Shown: positions 1 through 7,750, counted from the first letter of the stretch. The stretch: 10,238 nt of DNA from Actinomycetes bacterium (GCA_021790075.1 JAJYIN010000063.1:1-10238), one strand, 5' to 3'. Program-made: numbers and translations. The notes: a model not told the origin generated them from the sequence alone.

Positions 1-962
1 TTACCGGCTATCGATCCGAGGCCGATAACCTCGCACTCAAGGGAGCCGCCTGGGCCTGCCGGAAGCGGGGACGCCACATCATCACCTCGAGCTTCGAGCA
101 TCCGGCCATCCTGGCATCCTGTCGCTCCCTGGAAGAGCAGGGATTTTCAGTCACCTGCCTGACGGTGGGCGGTGACGGCCTCGTTGACCCGGAAGAGCTG
201 GCAGGGGTCATCCGTGACGACACAGTGCTGGTCTCCGTGATGATGGCCAACAACGAGGTGGGAACCATACAGCCAATCAGGGAGCTGGCTGCGGTCGCGC
301 ATGAGCGCGGCGTGCTTTTCCATACCGACGCCGTCCAGGCCCTGGGCAAGATACCGGTCGACGCCGGCGATTTGGATGTTGACATGATGTCGGTTTCCGG
401 GCACAAGATCCATGGACCCAAGGGCATCGGGGCGCTGTTCGTGCGCCGCGGTGTCGAGCTGGCGCCCCAGCTGAGCGGCGGCAACCAGGAGGGCGGCCGC
501 CGCGCCGGCACCGAGAACGTAGCCGCCATCGCCGGCCTGGCCAAGGCAGCTGAACTCGCGGTCCGGCGGCTGCCGGAGATGGCTGCCGTCGCTTCCCTGC
601 GGGACCGTCTGGAAACCGGGATAATGGAACTAGTGGAAGGAGCCCGGCTCAACGGCCACAAGAACCGGCGCCTGCCCAACACCCTGAACATGACGCTGCC
701 GGGCCTGCGGGGAGAATCGCTGGTGCTGCGGATGGACCGTAAGGGCATCGCCCTCTCTTCCGGGTCGGCCTGCAAGTCCGGTTCGCCCGACCCGTCCCAC
801 GCGCTGCTCGCTCTCGGCTTGGACGCGGAGGACGCGCACTGCTCGGTCCGCTTTTCCCTGGGAAGAGGCAATACGGCAGAAGACGTTGACTACGTGCTGT
901 CAGCGATCGGAGAAGTCATCAACGAATCGATGAGCGCCATCAGGTTCATCCCCTGCAGGTGA
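1..962 (+). CDS. cysteine desulfurase, NifS/IscS family (5' truncated)
   Basis: PLP-dependent enzyme that removes sulfur from L-cysteine as a protein persulfide and releases alanine; it feeds Fe-S clusters, thiolation or other sulfur transfer. The gene is cut by the window's left edge: the frame (third base onward) is open from the start with family motif SEADNLALKG, so the N-terminal 70 or so residues are missing. The PLP-binding lysine lies in SGHKIHGPKG (codon 405-407) and the persulfide cysteine in SSGSACKSG (codon 771-773). SVRFSLGRGNT near the C-terminus is also typical. The stop is 960-962. The next gene starts 3 bp later, so the two are probably co-transcribed. One oddity is GYRSE at the extreme 5' end, where the family usually has a Gly-rich G-x-[TS]-E phosphate-binding turn. 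The class V aminotransferase fold also includes EgtE-like lyases, but the SGSAC loop favours a desulfurase. Confidence 0.93.
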   Translation, partial: TGYRSEADNLALKGAAWACRKRGRHIITSSFEHPAILASCRSLEEQGFSVTCLTVGGDGLVDPEELAGVIRDDTVLVSVMMANNEVGTIQPIRELAAVAHERGVLFHTDAVQALGKIPVDAGDLDVDMMSVSGHKIHGPKGIGALFVRRGVELAPQLSGGNQEGGRRAGTENVAAIAGLAKAAELAVRRLPEMAAVASLRDRLETGIMELVEGARLNGHKNRRLPNTLNMTLPGLRGESLVLRMDRKGIALSSGSACKSGSPDPSHALLALGLDAEDAHCSVRFSLGRGNTAEDVDYVLSAIGEVINESMSAIRFIPCR

Positions 963-965
963 CCC

Positions 966-2051
966 ATGGACAGCTTGACAGCTTTGACAATTGAGAAGCT
1001 TTATGGCAGCGGTGACCGGGAGCCGGCCGTGGCGCCCGTGCGCGTCGACCTCAACCAGGCGCAGGTGTTGGCCCTGGCAGCGGCGGCCGGTCAGAAGCCG
1101 CCGGCAGACTTGCGGGCAGAAACGGCAATGGATTTCGCCGTTTCCGTGGCCCGGGGTCTCAGCCACGCGCCGCGGCGGCTGGACTGCCGTTTTCTCTATG
1201 ACGCCCGCGGCAGCGAGATCTTTGAGCGCATCTGCGAGCAGCCGGAGTATTACCTCACCCGCACCGAGGGCGCCATCCTGGCGGCGGCAGCCGGCGACAT
1301 CGCCCGGCGCACGGGCCCGGTGACGCTGGTGGAACTTGGTTCCGGCAGCGGGATCAAGACACAGATAGTCCTGGAAGCTTACTCAGCACGCCACGGACCC
1401 GTCCGCTACACCCCCGTGGATATCAGCAAATCCATCCTGGAGCTGGCCGAGCAGGAAATTACCGCAAAGATGCCGCACGTCAAAGTAGAGGCCCTGCATG
1501 GAACGTACGAGGATGCCTTCCCGCTGCTGGCTTCCTACTCCCCCTGCCTGCTGCTCTTCCTGGGAAGCACGGTCGGCAACCTGGACAGCAGCGAAGCGGA
1601 CCGGTTCTGGGAAGCGATCGCGGCCGGCCTCATGCCCGGAGATTTCTGCCTCCTGGGCGTCGACATCAACGAGGACCCCGACGCGCTCCATGCGGCCTAC
1701 AATGACGGCGCCGGCTACAGCGCCGCTTTCACCCGCAACCTGTTCGAGCGCATGAACCGGGAACTGGGGGCGTCGCTGAATACGCCCTCAATCGAGCATG
1801 TGGCCGCCTACAACCCGGAATGGCGGCGGGTGGAGATATTTGCCCGGTTCACCAGTACCCAGAGCATCGACATCAGCCAGCTGGGCCGCAGTTTCCGCGT
1901 TGGCAAGGGAGAGCAGATTCTCACTGAGGTCAGCCGCAAGTTCCGCCTCAACCATATGGTGCCCTACCTGGCCACCTTCGGCCTGGCGGCGCAGCAGATC
2001 TATTCGGATGAGGAGAAACGGTTTGCGGTCCTGCTGCTCAGGAGGGTTTAG
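966..2051 (+). CDS. egtD: L-histidine N-alpha-methyltransferase, EgtD family
   Basis: Predicted cytoplasmic SAM-dependent methyltransferase that trimethylates the alpha-amino group of histidine to hercynine, the ergothioneine precursor. Of 361 residues, YDARGSEIF (78-86) and PEYYLTRTE (93-101) match the EgtD N-terminal signature. ELGSGSG (123-129) is the SAM loop, and FLGSTVGNL (198-206) and AAYNDGAG (243-250) line the active site. Counterparts of the histidine-binding residues known from mycobacterial EgtD all appear present: Tyr95, Asn205, Tyr245, Glu321 and Ser323 (in TEVSRKFR). The N-terminus is about 40 residues longer than mycobacterial EgtD (about 320), with low-complexity sequence. 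An AGGTGA at 957-962 sits only 3 nt before this ATG; an internal ATG at 1128 would leave the domain nearly intact. The gene follows the desulfurase gene by 3 bp. Its TAG stop lies in the outer arm of the palindromic element. Family assignment is firm; the exact substrate is inferred. Confidence 0.88.
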   Translation: MDSLTALTIEKLYGSGDREPAVAPVRVDLNQAQVLALAAAAGQKPPADLRAETAMDFAVSVARGLSHAPRRLDCRFLYDARGSEIFERICEQPEYYLTRTEGAILAAAAGDIARRTGPVTLVELGSGSGIKTQIVLEAYSARHGPVRYTPVDISKSILELAEQEITAKMPHVKVEALHGTYEDAFPLLASYSPCLLLFLGSTVGNLDSSEADRFWEAIAAGLMPGDFCLLGVDINEDPDALHAAYNDGAGYSAAFTRNLFERMNRELGASLNTPSIEHVAAYNPEWRRVEIFARFTSTQSIDISQLGRSFRVGKGEQILTEVSRKFRLNHMVPYLATFGLAAQQIYSDEEKRFAVLLLRRV

Positions 2052-2228
2052 AATCTATCTTAAAAGGTTGGCCGTTGCGAGGCCGAGCGAAAAGGTCATG
2101 GGCAAGGACGCAGGAGGAAAAAGCCCGCAGTCGTACCTGTAGGTACGTCGAGGACTTTTTCCTCCGAGGACGCCGCCCATGGCCTTTGCAGCCGGCCCCA
2201 GCAGGAGATGCCTTTTGAGATAGATTCT
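2050..2228. repeat. 179-bp imperfect palindrome (MITE/REP-like or bidirectional hairpin)
   Basis: The two ends are inverted repeats: 2050-2067 pairs with 2211-2228 at 17 of 18 positions, and the exception is G-U compatible in RNA. Moving inward, the arms pair again, with GGAGGAAAAAG (left) opposite CTTTTTCCTCC (right), and AAAGGTCATGGGC opposite GCCCATGGCCTTT. A perfect 7-bp stem, CGTACCT-GT-AGGTACG, sits at the centre (2132-2147). It lies between convergent genes, so it could end transcription from both sides, although there is no clean T-tract. Size, near-perfect termini and lack of coding content also fit a non-autonomous repeat element. The sequence shows the palindrome directly; mobility and function are inference. 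Confidence 0.85.
2132..2147. repeat. central perfect hairpin of the palindrome
   Basis: CGTACCT and AGGTACG form a 7-bp perfect stem with a 2-nt loop (GT) at the exact centre of the larger palindrome. Such a tight core would nucleate folding of the whole element in RNA or single-stranded DNA. Confidence 0.8.
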
Positions 2229-2279
2229 TAGGGCAGGCCAGGCCAGCGGGCGCCCCCTCGACCAGGGGACTGACGGTCA

Positions 2280-2894
2280 TCAGCCGTACGGCCGGGGACC
2301 ATGCACCCGGGCGCGCAAGGCTTCGTGAAGCCTGATGGTATCAGGATCGATGACAGCCCCCATCACCACCAGGAAAGCGCGGCTAAACTCCACTGCGCGG
2401 AGCATGGCGGCGTCGATATCCCCCATCGCTGCCGACCGCAATTCCTCGATGCCGGGAAAATCGCGGCCGGGCTCGATGGTATCGGCCAGGAAAAAAACCT
2501 TGTCGGATCTGGTCATCCCCGGGTGCCCGGCTGTGTGGCTGACGACGGCGCTGACGGTGGCGGGGTCGAGCGCCCCCAGCTTTCGCTTTCCCATCTCCGC
2601 GGCGACCCGGCCATGCAGCAACAGCGGGCAGAGACGGTCTTCCTCACGGATGGGGAGTGACCACTTCCCGGCCAGCTCCAGCAGTTCCTCCTCGGGCAAC
2701 TCGCGGGCGCAGTCGTGCAGAAGGGCGGCCACCAGCAGCGGCTTCTGATCAACGCCATGCCTCCGGGCCAGAGCGGGGACGGTCTCAAACACGCCCATCG
2801 TATGCCGGAAGCGGCGCGGCGACATCTTCGTCCGGACCCATTCCCTGATTGCGGCAGTGGGCTCCACCACCGGTTCCGCCAAGGGTTCTTCCAT
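2280..2894 (-). CDS. yqeK: YqeK-family HD-domain phosphohydrolase (Ap4A hydrolase type)
   Basis: HD-superfamily metal-dependent hydrolase. Studied YqeK proteins split diadenosine tetraphosphate symmetrically into two ADP. Counting from the ATG at 2892-2894 (204 residues), metal-ligand motifs are RFRHTMGV (His31), LLHDCA (His60, Asp61), LLLHGRVAA (His94), SHTAGHPGMT (His120) and FFLADTIEPGRDFPG (Asp138). All are in YqeK order and spacing, and YqeK proteins are usually 185-200 residues. The start is uncertain: the frame stays open to ATGs at 2949-2951 and 3018-3020, none with a good ribosome site. I chose the one giving the family's usual distance to the first histidine. YqeK genes often sit beside nadD and rsfS; here the gene is separated from GerW by about 270 bp and ends the minus-strand block opposite the palindrome. 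Confidence 0.88.
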   Translation of the reverse strand: MEEPLAEPVVEPTAAIREWVRTKMSPRRFRHTMGVFETVPALARRHGVDQKPLLVAALLHDCARELPEEELLELAGKWSLPIREEDRLCPLLLHGRVAAEMGKRKLGALDPATVSAVVSHTAGHPGMTRSDKVFFLADTIEPGRDFPGIEELRSAAMGDIDAAMLRAVEFSRAFLVVMGAVIDPDTIRLHEALRARVHGPRPYG

Positions 2895-3045
2895 CCGTTT
2901 TGCCAGGTTTGCTTTCTCTTGGTGACTGTCGGAAGCGTCAACCCGCTCCATCAAAACAATAGCACGAAACCCGTCTTGGGTGCAGCAGCGTGGACCGGCC
3001 GGACCGCCGGTCTTGCCCATCCTGAACCGGTGCCACCCGACCGGC

Positions 3046-3113
3046 CCGGTCCCGGCAGTGACCCGGTCCCGGCAGCGGCTTGTTCCAGGCAGCGATTCGG
3101 TCCCGGCAGCCCT
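3046..3113. repeat. four tandem 17-bp repeats
   Basis: Four head-to-tail 17-bp units start at 3046, 3063, 3080 and 3097. The core CCGGTCCCGGCAG is identical in units 1 and 2, has one change in unit 4 and is degenerate in unit 3. Looser GCAGCGATC-like echoes continue to about 3165. The period is not a multiple of three and no convincing gene covers the stretch, so this is not a coding repeat. It lies upstream of the yqeK-like gene and downstream of GerW on the minus strand. It may be a cluster of protein-binding sites or simple slippage. Confidence 0.75.
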
Positions 3114-3163
3114 GTTCGCGGCAACAATCGGTTTTAGCAGCGATCAATAATGCCGGGCATCGA

Positions 3164-3577
3164 TCAGGAAATGTGCCGCAGCAGGCGCAGCAGCATGAAG
3201 CCAAGCAGGCTGCAGGCTGCCAGACCGGCGATCGTGATCTTGGTCTTGTCGATCACCGGTTCCACGCGCACGCCATCCCGGTCGGCGATGATGGTGGCTA
3301 CCGGCCGGGCAACGACCCGGCCGCCCCCGCCGCCACCGCCGCCGTTCTGGGCGCGTTTGCCGCCATCACCCTGCGGGTTCTCGCCGAAACCGGTGCCGAA
3401 CCCCATGCCGCTCATGATCTCAGCTGTAGGAATGATGAGGGCATCGTCCTTCTGCACCGGTTTGCCATATACGCTCTCCACGCTGGCCACATCGATGAAC
3501 CTGTCGAAGTTGTGGCGGATCATCTCACTGATCATCATTTCTGTTTCTTCCCGGGTGGCTTTCTCCTCGACGTTCAT
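3164..3577 (-). CDS. GerW/YtfJ-family protein with C-terminal membrane segment
   Basis: Member of the GerW (YtfJ) family, first described as a Bacillus spore protein but also present in many non-sporulating bacteria; the biochemical role is not established. Of 137 residues, VYGKPVQKDDALIIPTAEI (about 36-54) is the family's conserved strand pair. Then come FGTGFG and a Gly-rich run with eight consecutive glycines (about 79-86), and VARPVATIIADRDGVRVEPV closes the domain. Residues about 111-131 (TKITIAGLAACSLLGFMLL) form a hydrophobic segment followed by RLLRH, suggesting a tail anchor. The ATG is preceded by a strong purine-rich ribosome site and an AT-rich leader. It is probably co-transcribed with the small membrane protein gene that ends 36 bp upstream. 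The gene alone does not show that the host sporulates. Confidence 0.85.
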   Translation of the reverse strand: MNVEEKATREETEMMISEMIRHNFDRFIDVASVESVYGKPVQKDDALIIPTAEIMSGMGFGTGFGENPQGDGGKRAQNGGGGGGGGRVVARPVATIIADRDGVRVEPVIDKTKITIAGLAACSLLGFMLLRLLRHIS

Positions 3578-3591
3578 GGCTCCCCCCCTTT
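3578..3591 (-). promoter_or_regulatory. ribosome binding site of the GerW-family gene
   Basis: On the minus strand AAAGGGGGGAG lies directly before the ATG at 3575-3577. It is preceded by an AT-rich stretch (about 3592-3611) unlike the GC-rich surroundings. It supports the chosen start and efficient translation. Confidence 0.6.
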
Positions 3592-3613
3592 GATATGTAA
3601 TAATAAATATGGT

Positions 3614-3904
3614 TCAAACGGGACTCGTCTTCTTCAGACAGCGCCGCTTGCCGGTGGCCAACACCGCCAGCAGGGCCGCGGTGCCGAACACCATTATGGA
3701 AACCGTCGCCCGGGTCTTGTCCCGGACCCGCAGATAATAACTTTCCCCGGCGTTCCTCACCTCCAGGCCCGCCGGACGGTTCCAGACAAAGACGCCGCGG
3801 GGGCCGGGGAGCTGGACCGTCAGCGCCCGCGCCCGTGGGACCAGCTCGCTGTCCCCATGCCGGACCGCCTGTCCCTTGCGCGTTTCCAGTTTGACCAGCG
3901 GCAA
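3614..3904 (-). CDS. small membrane-anchored protein of unknown function
   Basis: I do not recognise this 96-residue protein. The first 65 residues look beta-rich and moderately basic. Residues about 67-84 (ATVSIMVFGTAALLAVLA) are a likely membrane helix, followed by the basic tail TGKRRCLKK. There is no signal peptide, so it is either tail-anchored or inserted with the N-terminus out. The start is TTG (3902-3904) with AAAGGG about 5 nt upstream. The frame continues upstream to a stop near 4007 without an ATG, GTG or other TTG, so the N-terminus is uncertain. It ends 36 bp before the GerW-family gene and shares its layout of soluble domain plus C-terminal anchor, so a joint role is possible. 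A real gene is likely, since its protein has a coherent composition. Confidence 0.6.
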   Translation of the reverse strand: MPLVKLETRKGQAVRHGDSELVPRARALTVQLPGPRGVFVWNRPAGLEVRNAGESYYLRVRDKTRATVSIMVFGTAALLAVLATGKRRCLKKTSPV

Positions 3905-4101
3905 ATTGTACCCTTTCGTTTTGTATCCCTTCCAGCTCGTCCCCGGCTCATTCCTTCCTGCTCCCCCTTCCAGCTCAGCATTACTCTTTTCGCAAAGCGG
4001 TGGAAGTTAAACCGGGCGGGCGGGAAGAAAATCAGGCCGTCGGGACAGATTGGCGGGACTAGCCGGCAGGACGGGCCGGCAGCCATGTCCGGCCGGGCTG
4101 C

Positions 4102-4773
4102 TCAGCTGCCTACCCAGGAATAAGCCGACTCGAAGCGCAGCGCCTGCGGGGCGGTAACGTTGAAGACGATACCGCCGGCGCTGTCTCGGGGCAGCGGGAC
4201 CACGGCGACGACTTCCGAGCCGGTCATGATCGCCACCTGGGCGCCGCCGGGGGTGGCAGCGCTGCCGGCAATCGCCTGCTCCAGCTTCTGCTGTCCACCA
4301 GGGTTCAGACCCAGGACGACGGACGGCCTGCCGCTACTGTCGGTGCCGGGATTGGTGACGCTGCTCAGATCCCCGAGTGCGAGCATGGGAGTAGAATCGA
4401 CAATCCAGGGAATCACGAGAGGCTTGCCGGAATGGTCACGCTGGACGTTGCCGGCGTCGTCGCGCCGCAGCTGGTTGTACCATGATCTTTCCGGCGGCAG
4501 GGTTTTGACGTCCAGCTGCCCCGCCTGGGCCAGCCGGCTGCGCTCGAGGTCGACGCCCCTCACTTCCAGGCTGGGGGAACGACCGGCGGCCGGGATGGTC
4601 CCGGCCCGGGCGCCTCCGCAGCCCGACAGGGCCGCCATCAGCGCCAGACAAGTGGAAAGAATGGTGAGCAGGTGTAGCGCCGCCGGCGCCCGGCCCCGGC
4701 TTTGGAGGAAGACCCCCAGAAAGAGCAGCACCGGCCGGAGCGGCCCACCTCGGCCTTTTCCGGCCCGGCGCAT
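4102..4773 (-). CDS. putative lipoprotein with a SecD P1-head-like domain
   Basis: Predicted exported lipoprotein of 223 residues. A hydrophobic stretch (about 33-49) runs into the lipobox LSGC with Cys52. The N-terminus is long for a lipoprotein signal, so the true start may lie downstream. Residues about 123-207 resemble the P1 head subdomain of SecD: TPMLALGDLSSV, then RPSVVLGLNPGGQQKLEQA, AQVAIMTGSEVVAVVPLP and GGIVFNVT. The rest of SecD (P1 base, six membrane helices) is absent, so it cannot be a translocase subunit; a binding or assembly role at the outer face of the membrane is possible but unproven. The ATG lies 6 nt after the stop of the XRE gene, with AAGGGGAAG about 10 nt upstream, so it ends the trp cluster. 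Lipoprotein call is good; domain call is by eye. Confidence 0.7.
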   Translation of the reverse strand: MRRAGKGRGGPLRPVLLFLGVFLQSRGRAPAALHLLTILSTCLALMAALSGCGGARAGTIPAAGRSPSLEVRGVDLERSRLAQAGQLDVKTLPPERSWYNQLRRDDAGNVQRDHSGKPLVIPWIVDSTPMLALGDLSSVTNPGTDSSGRPSVVLGLNPGGQQKLEQAIAGSAATPGGAQVAIMTGSEVVAVVPLPRDSAGGIVFNVTAPQALRFESAYSWVGS

Positions 4774-4779
4774 CGGTGG

Positions 4780-5151
4780 CTACTTCCCCTTGCGCGCCGA
4801 ATCCAGCACCGCCTTTAAGTCCCGCGGCACCGGCTTGTCGGCGACGATAAAATCGTAGAGACGGTCCGCCAGATGCGGCGACTTGTAAAGAGCCTGCTGC
4901 AGCCCCCGCTGACGGTACTCGAAAAAATGCTCCGGTTTTACCCGGAGCGCCCGGGCGATGGTCCTGATGACCGTGTCGGCCGGCACCGGCCGGGAGCCGC
5001 AGGCCAGATGGTTGAGGTACCCAGCCGAGAGTTTCGTGCGCGTGGCCAGCCGGCGGTAGCTGATCTGACGCAGCTGCATCAGCTCCTTGAGCGCCTCCGG
5101 AAAGGCGAGCACGGAATTGGGGACCTCTTTGGGCGGATCGGGTTTCATCAT
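4780..5151 (-). CDS. XRE-family helix-turn-helix DNA-binding protein
   Basis: Small (123 residues) probable transcription regulator. Residues about 19-78 are an XRE/Cro-type helix-turn-helix: the ISYRRLATRTKLSAGYLNHL segment spans helices 2 and 3, then PADTVIRTIARALRVKPEHFF, the typical closing helices. The C-terminal 40 residues hold no recognisable sensor domain. Its ATG overlaps the trpA stop by 4 nt (ATGA), so translation is probably coupled to tryptophan synthase alpha. An immediate second ATG codon is an equally possible start. Being last but one in the trp cluster suggests autoregulation or control of a related set, but no operator is visible. It could equally control the downstream lipoprotein only. 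Confidence 0.85.
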   Translation of the reverse strand: MMKPDPPKEVPNSVLAFPEALKELMQLRQISYRRLATRTKLSAGYLNHLACGSRPVPADTVIRTIARALRVKPEHFFEYRQRGLQQALYKSPHLADRLYDFIVADKPVPRDLKAVLDSARKGK

Positions 5152-5938
5152 GCGAGCACCTCATTGACCTCTTGCAGGAACTTTGTGACAGCACGGCAGG
5201 CGACGTCGATATCGCCGGCGTCTCCTACCATCTTGATCAGGCGGCTGCCGATGATAACGCCGTCGGCCAGCTGAGCCACTTCGGCGGCCTGTTCCGGCGT
5301 GGAGACGCCGAAGCCCACCGCCAGGGGTTTGTCGGTGGCCGCGCGCACCCGGTCCAGGAATTCCGGCAACTGGCCGCTGAGGGCGGTGCGGGCGCCGGTG
5401 ACGCCGGTTACGGACACGCAGTAGATGAAACCGGAGGCCGCGCCGGCGATCAGCCGGAGGCGCTCTTTGGTGCTGGTGGGGGCCGCCAGCAGGATGGCGT
5501 CGGTGCCGCGGCCCCGGCAGATATCCACAAATTCTGACGCCTCATCAACCGGAAGATCGGGAACGATAAGGCCGGCCACTCCCGCGGCGGCGGCCGCCGC
5601 TACGAACTGCTCCGGCCCCGGCTCCGATCCGTAGGAAAAGGCGTTGTTGTAATAAACCAGCAGCACCACCGGCAGGCGCCCGCTGAACTCGCCCGCCAGG
5701 GCCAGCACGTCATCGGGGGTGACGCCCGCGTCCAGGGCCTGCTGCGCCGAGGCCTGCACCGTGGGTCCGTCGGCCAGCGGGTCGGAGAAGGGCACGCCCA
5801 GCTCGATCATGTCGGCGCCGCCGGCGATGAAGGCTTCCAGGACGTGACGGCAATCGTGCAGGTCCGGATAACCGCCGGTGATATACGGCATCAGAAGGGC
5901 TTTCTTGGAACGGTCCCGGAAAAGTTCTTCCAGCCGGC

Positions 5939-5942
<4 letters not shown>
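5148..5942 (-). CDS. trpA: tryptophan synthase alpha subunit
   Basis: Cleaves indole-3-glycerol phosphate to indole and glyceraldehyde 3-phosphate; indole is channelled to the beta subunit in the cytoplasmic alpha2-beta2 complex. At 264 residues it has the usual full length of a TIM barrel. Catalytic Glu47 lies in MIELGVPFSDP and catalytic Asp58 in ADGPTVQ. YYNN, GLIVPDLP, the APTS turn, SVTGVTGART and the phosphate-binding GFGVSTPEQ and GVIIGSRL are all in order. The ATG overlaps the trpB stop by 4 nt (ATGA), and its own stop overlaps the XRE start in the same way. All key residues are present, so the enzyme should be active. Confidence 0.98.
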
Positions 5943-7117
<1,175 letters not shown>

Positions 7118-7750
7118 TTATCTCTTTTCTTTCAGGATGTCAAAAAGCCGCTCCATGCGGCCGGGGTCCTTGACCCCCGGAGCGGACTCGATGCCGCTGG
7201 AAACGTCGAGGGCGTACGGGTCCACCGCCTCCAGGGCCGACACCACGTTCTCCGGATTCAGCCCCCCCGACAGGATCAACCTTCCGGAACGCAGCTCCTC
7301 GGGCAGTTCCCGGACCAGCTCCCAGTCGAAGGTCCTGCCGGTGCCGCCGCGGCGCTCCGGACTGTAAGTATCCAGCAGAACCATGCCGGTGTCAAACTGG
7401 ACAACGCCCGCCAGCGATCCCGGCCCGGATACGCGCACTGCCCGGATCACCCTGGCGCCGGTGCGCTCCCCGACAGAGCGGGCAAACCCGGCGCTCTCCT
7501 CGCCGTGCAGCTGCACCGCCGTCAGCCCGCAGGCCTCGACCGCGGCGGCGATCTCCTCCAGGGACGCGTTGACGAAAACGCCCACCCGCTCGACGTCCGG
7601 GGGCGCCGCCGCCAGGATCTCCCGCGCCTGCTCCACGGTCACGCGCCGGGGACTTTCCCCGGCAAAGATGACACCCAGGGCCCAGGCGCCGGCCGCGACG
7701 GCGCGCTCAGCATCCTCGCGCCGCGTCAGGCCGCAGATCTTGACTCTCAC
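7118..7750 (-). CDS. trpF: phosphoribosylanthranilate isomerase
   Basis: Isomerises N-(5-phosphoribosyl)anthranilate to CdRP, third step of the tryptophan branch. VKICGLTRREDA near the start carries the catalytic cysteine, and LLDTYSP the catalytic aspartate. The C-terminal LILSGGLNPENV and ALDVSSGIESAPGVKD bind phosphate; all are standard TrpF motifs. I chose the GTG at 7748-7750 (about 210 residues, beginning MRVKICG, the family's usual start). It has GAGG 8 nt upstream and overlaps the preceding stop as GTGA. ATGs at 7754-7756 and 7766-7768 would add 2 or 6 residues but are badly spaced from that ribosome site. It abuts trpB. The earlier trp genes are not in the window. Confidence 0.96.
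   Translation of the reverse strand: MRVKICGLTRREDAERAVAAGAWALGVIFAGESPRRVTVEQAREILAAAPPDVERVGVFVNASLEEIAAAVEACGLTAVQLHGEESAGFARSVGERTGARVIRAVRVSGPGSLAGVVQFDTGMVLLDTYSPERRGGTGRTFDWELVRELPEELRSGRLILSGGLNPENVVSALEAVDPYALDVSSGIESAPGVKDPGRMERLFDILKEKR

Noticed and set aside
8..871. 287-codon open frame on the minus strand
   Set aside because: It is antisense to the well-supported cysteine desulfurase gene and rich in Ser, Arg and Ala, as shadow frames are.
975..1004. two TTGACA hexamers early in egtD as promoter -35 boxes
   Set aside because: Neither has a convincing -10 box at 16-18 nt, and they lie inside the coding sequence right after an operon-like junction.
2038..2280. 80-codon minus-strand frame through the palindrome
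   Set aside because: It reads through the inverted repeat with no ribosome site or domain. The pairing of the arms explains the sequence better than coding.
3046..3113. CRISPR array
   Set aside because: The 17-bp units are directly tandem with no separate spacers, and there are no cas genes in the window.
4062..4081. GC hairpin as terminator after the lipoprotein gene
   Set aside because: GCCGGC copies can pair here but there is no T-tract on the minus strand, and such short GC palindromes are common in this sequence.
3080..4123. 347-codon open frame on the plus strand
   Set aside because: It covers the GerW-family gene, the small membrane protein and two gaps antisense. No domain or ribosome site is visible; open frames arise easily at this GC content.
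4436..5194. 252-codon minus-strand frame over the XRE and lipoprotein genes
   Set aside because: It is low-complexity Gly/Ala/Pro/Arg sequence in a shifted frame. The two overlapped genes have a helix-turn-helix and a lipobox with proper operon junctions.
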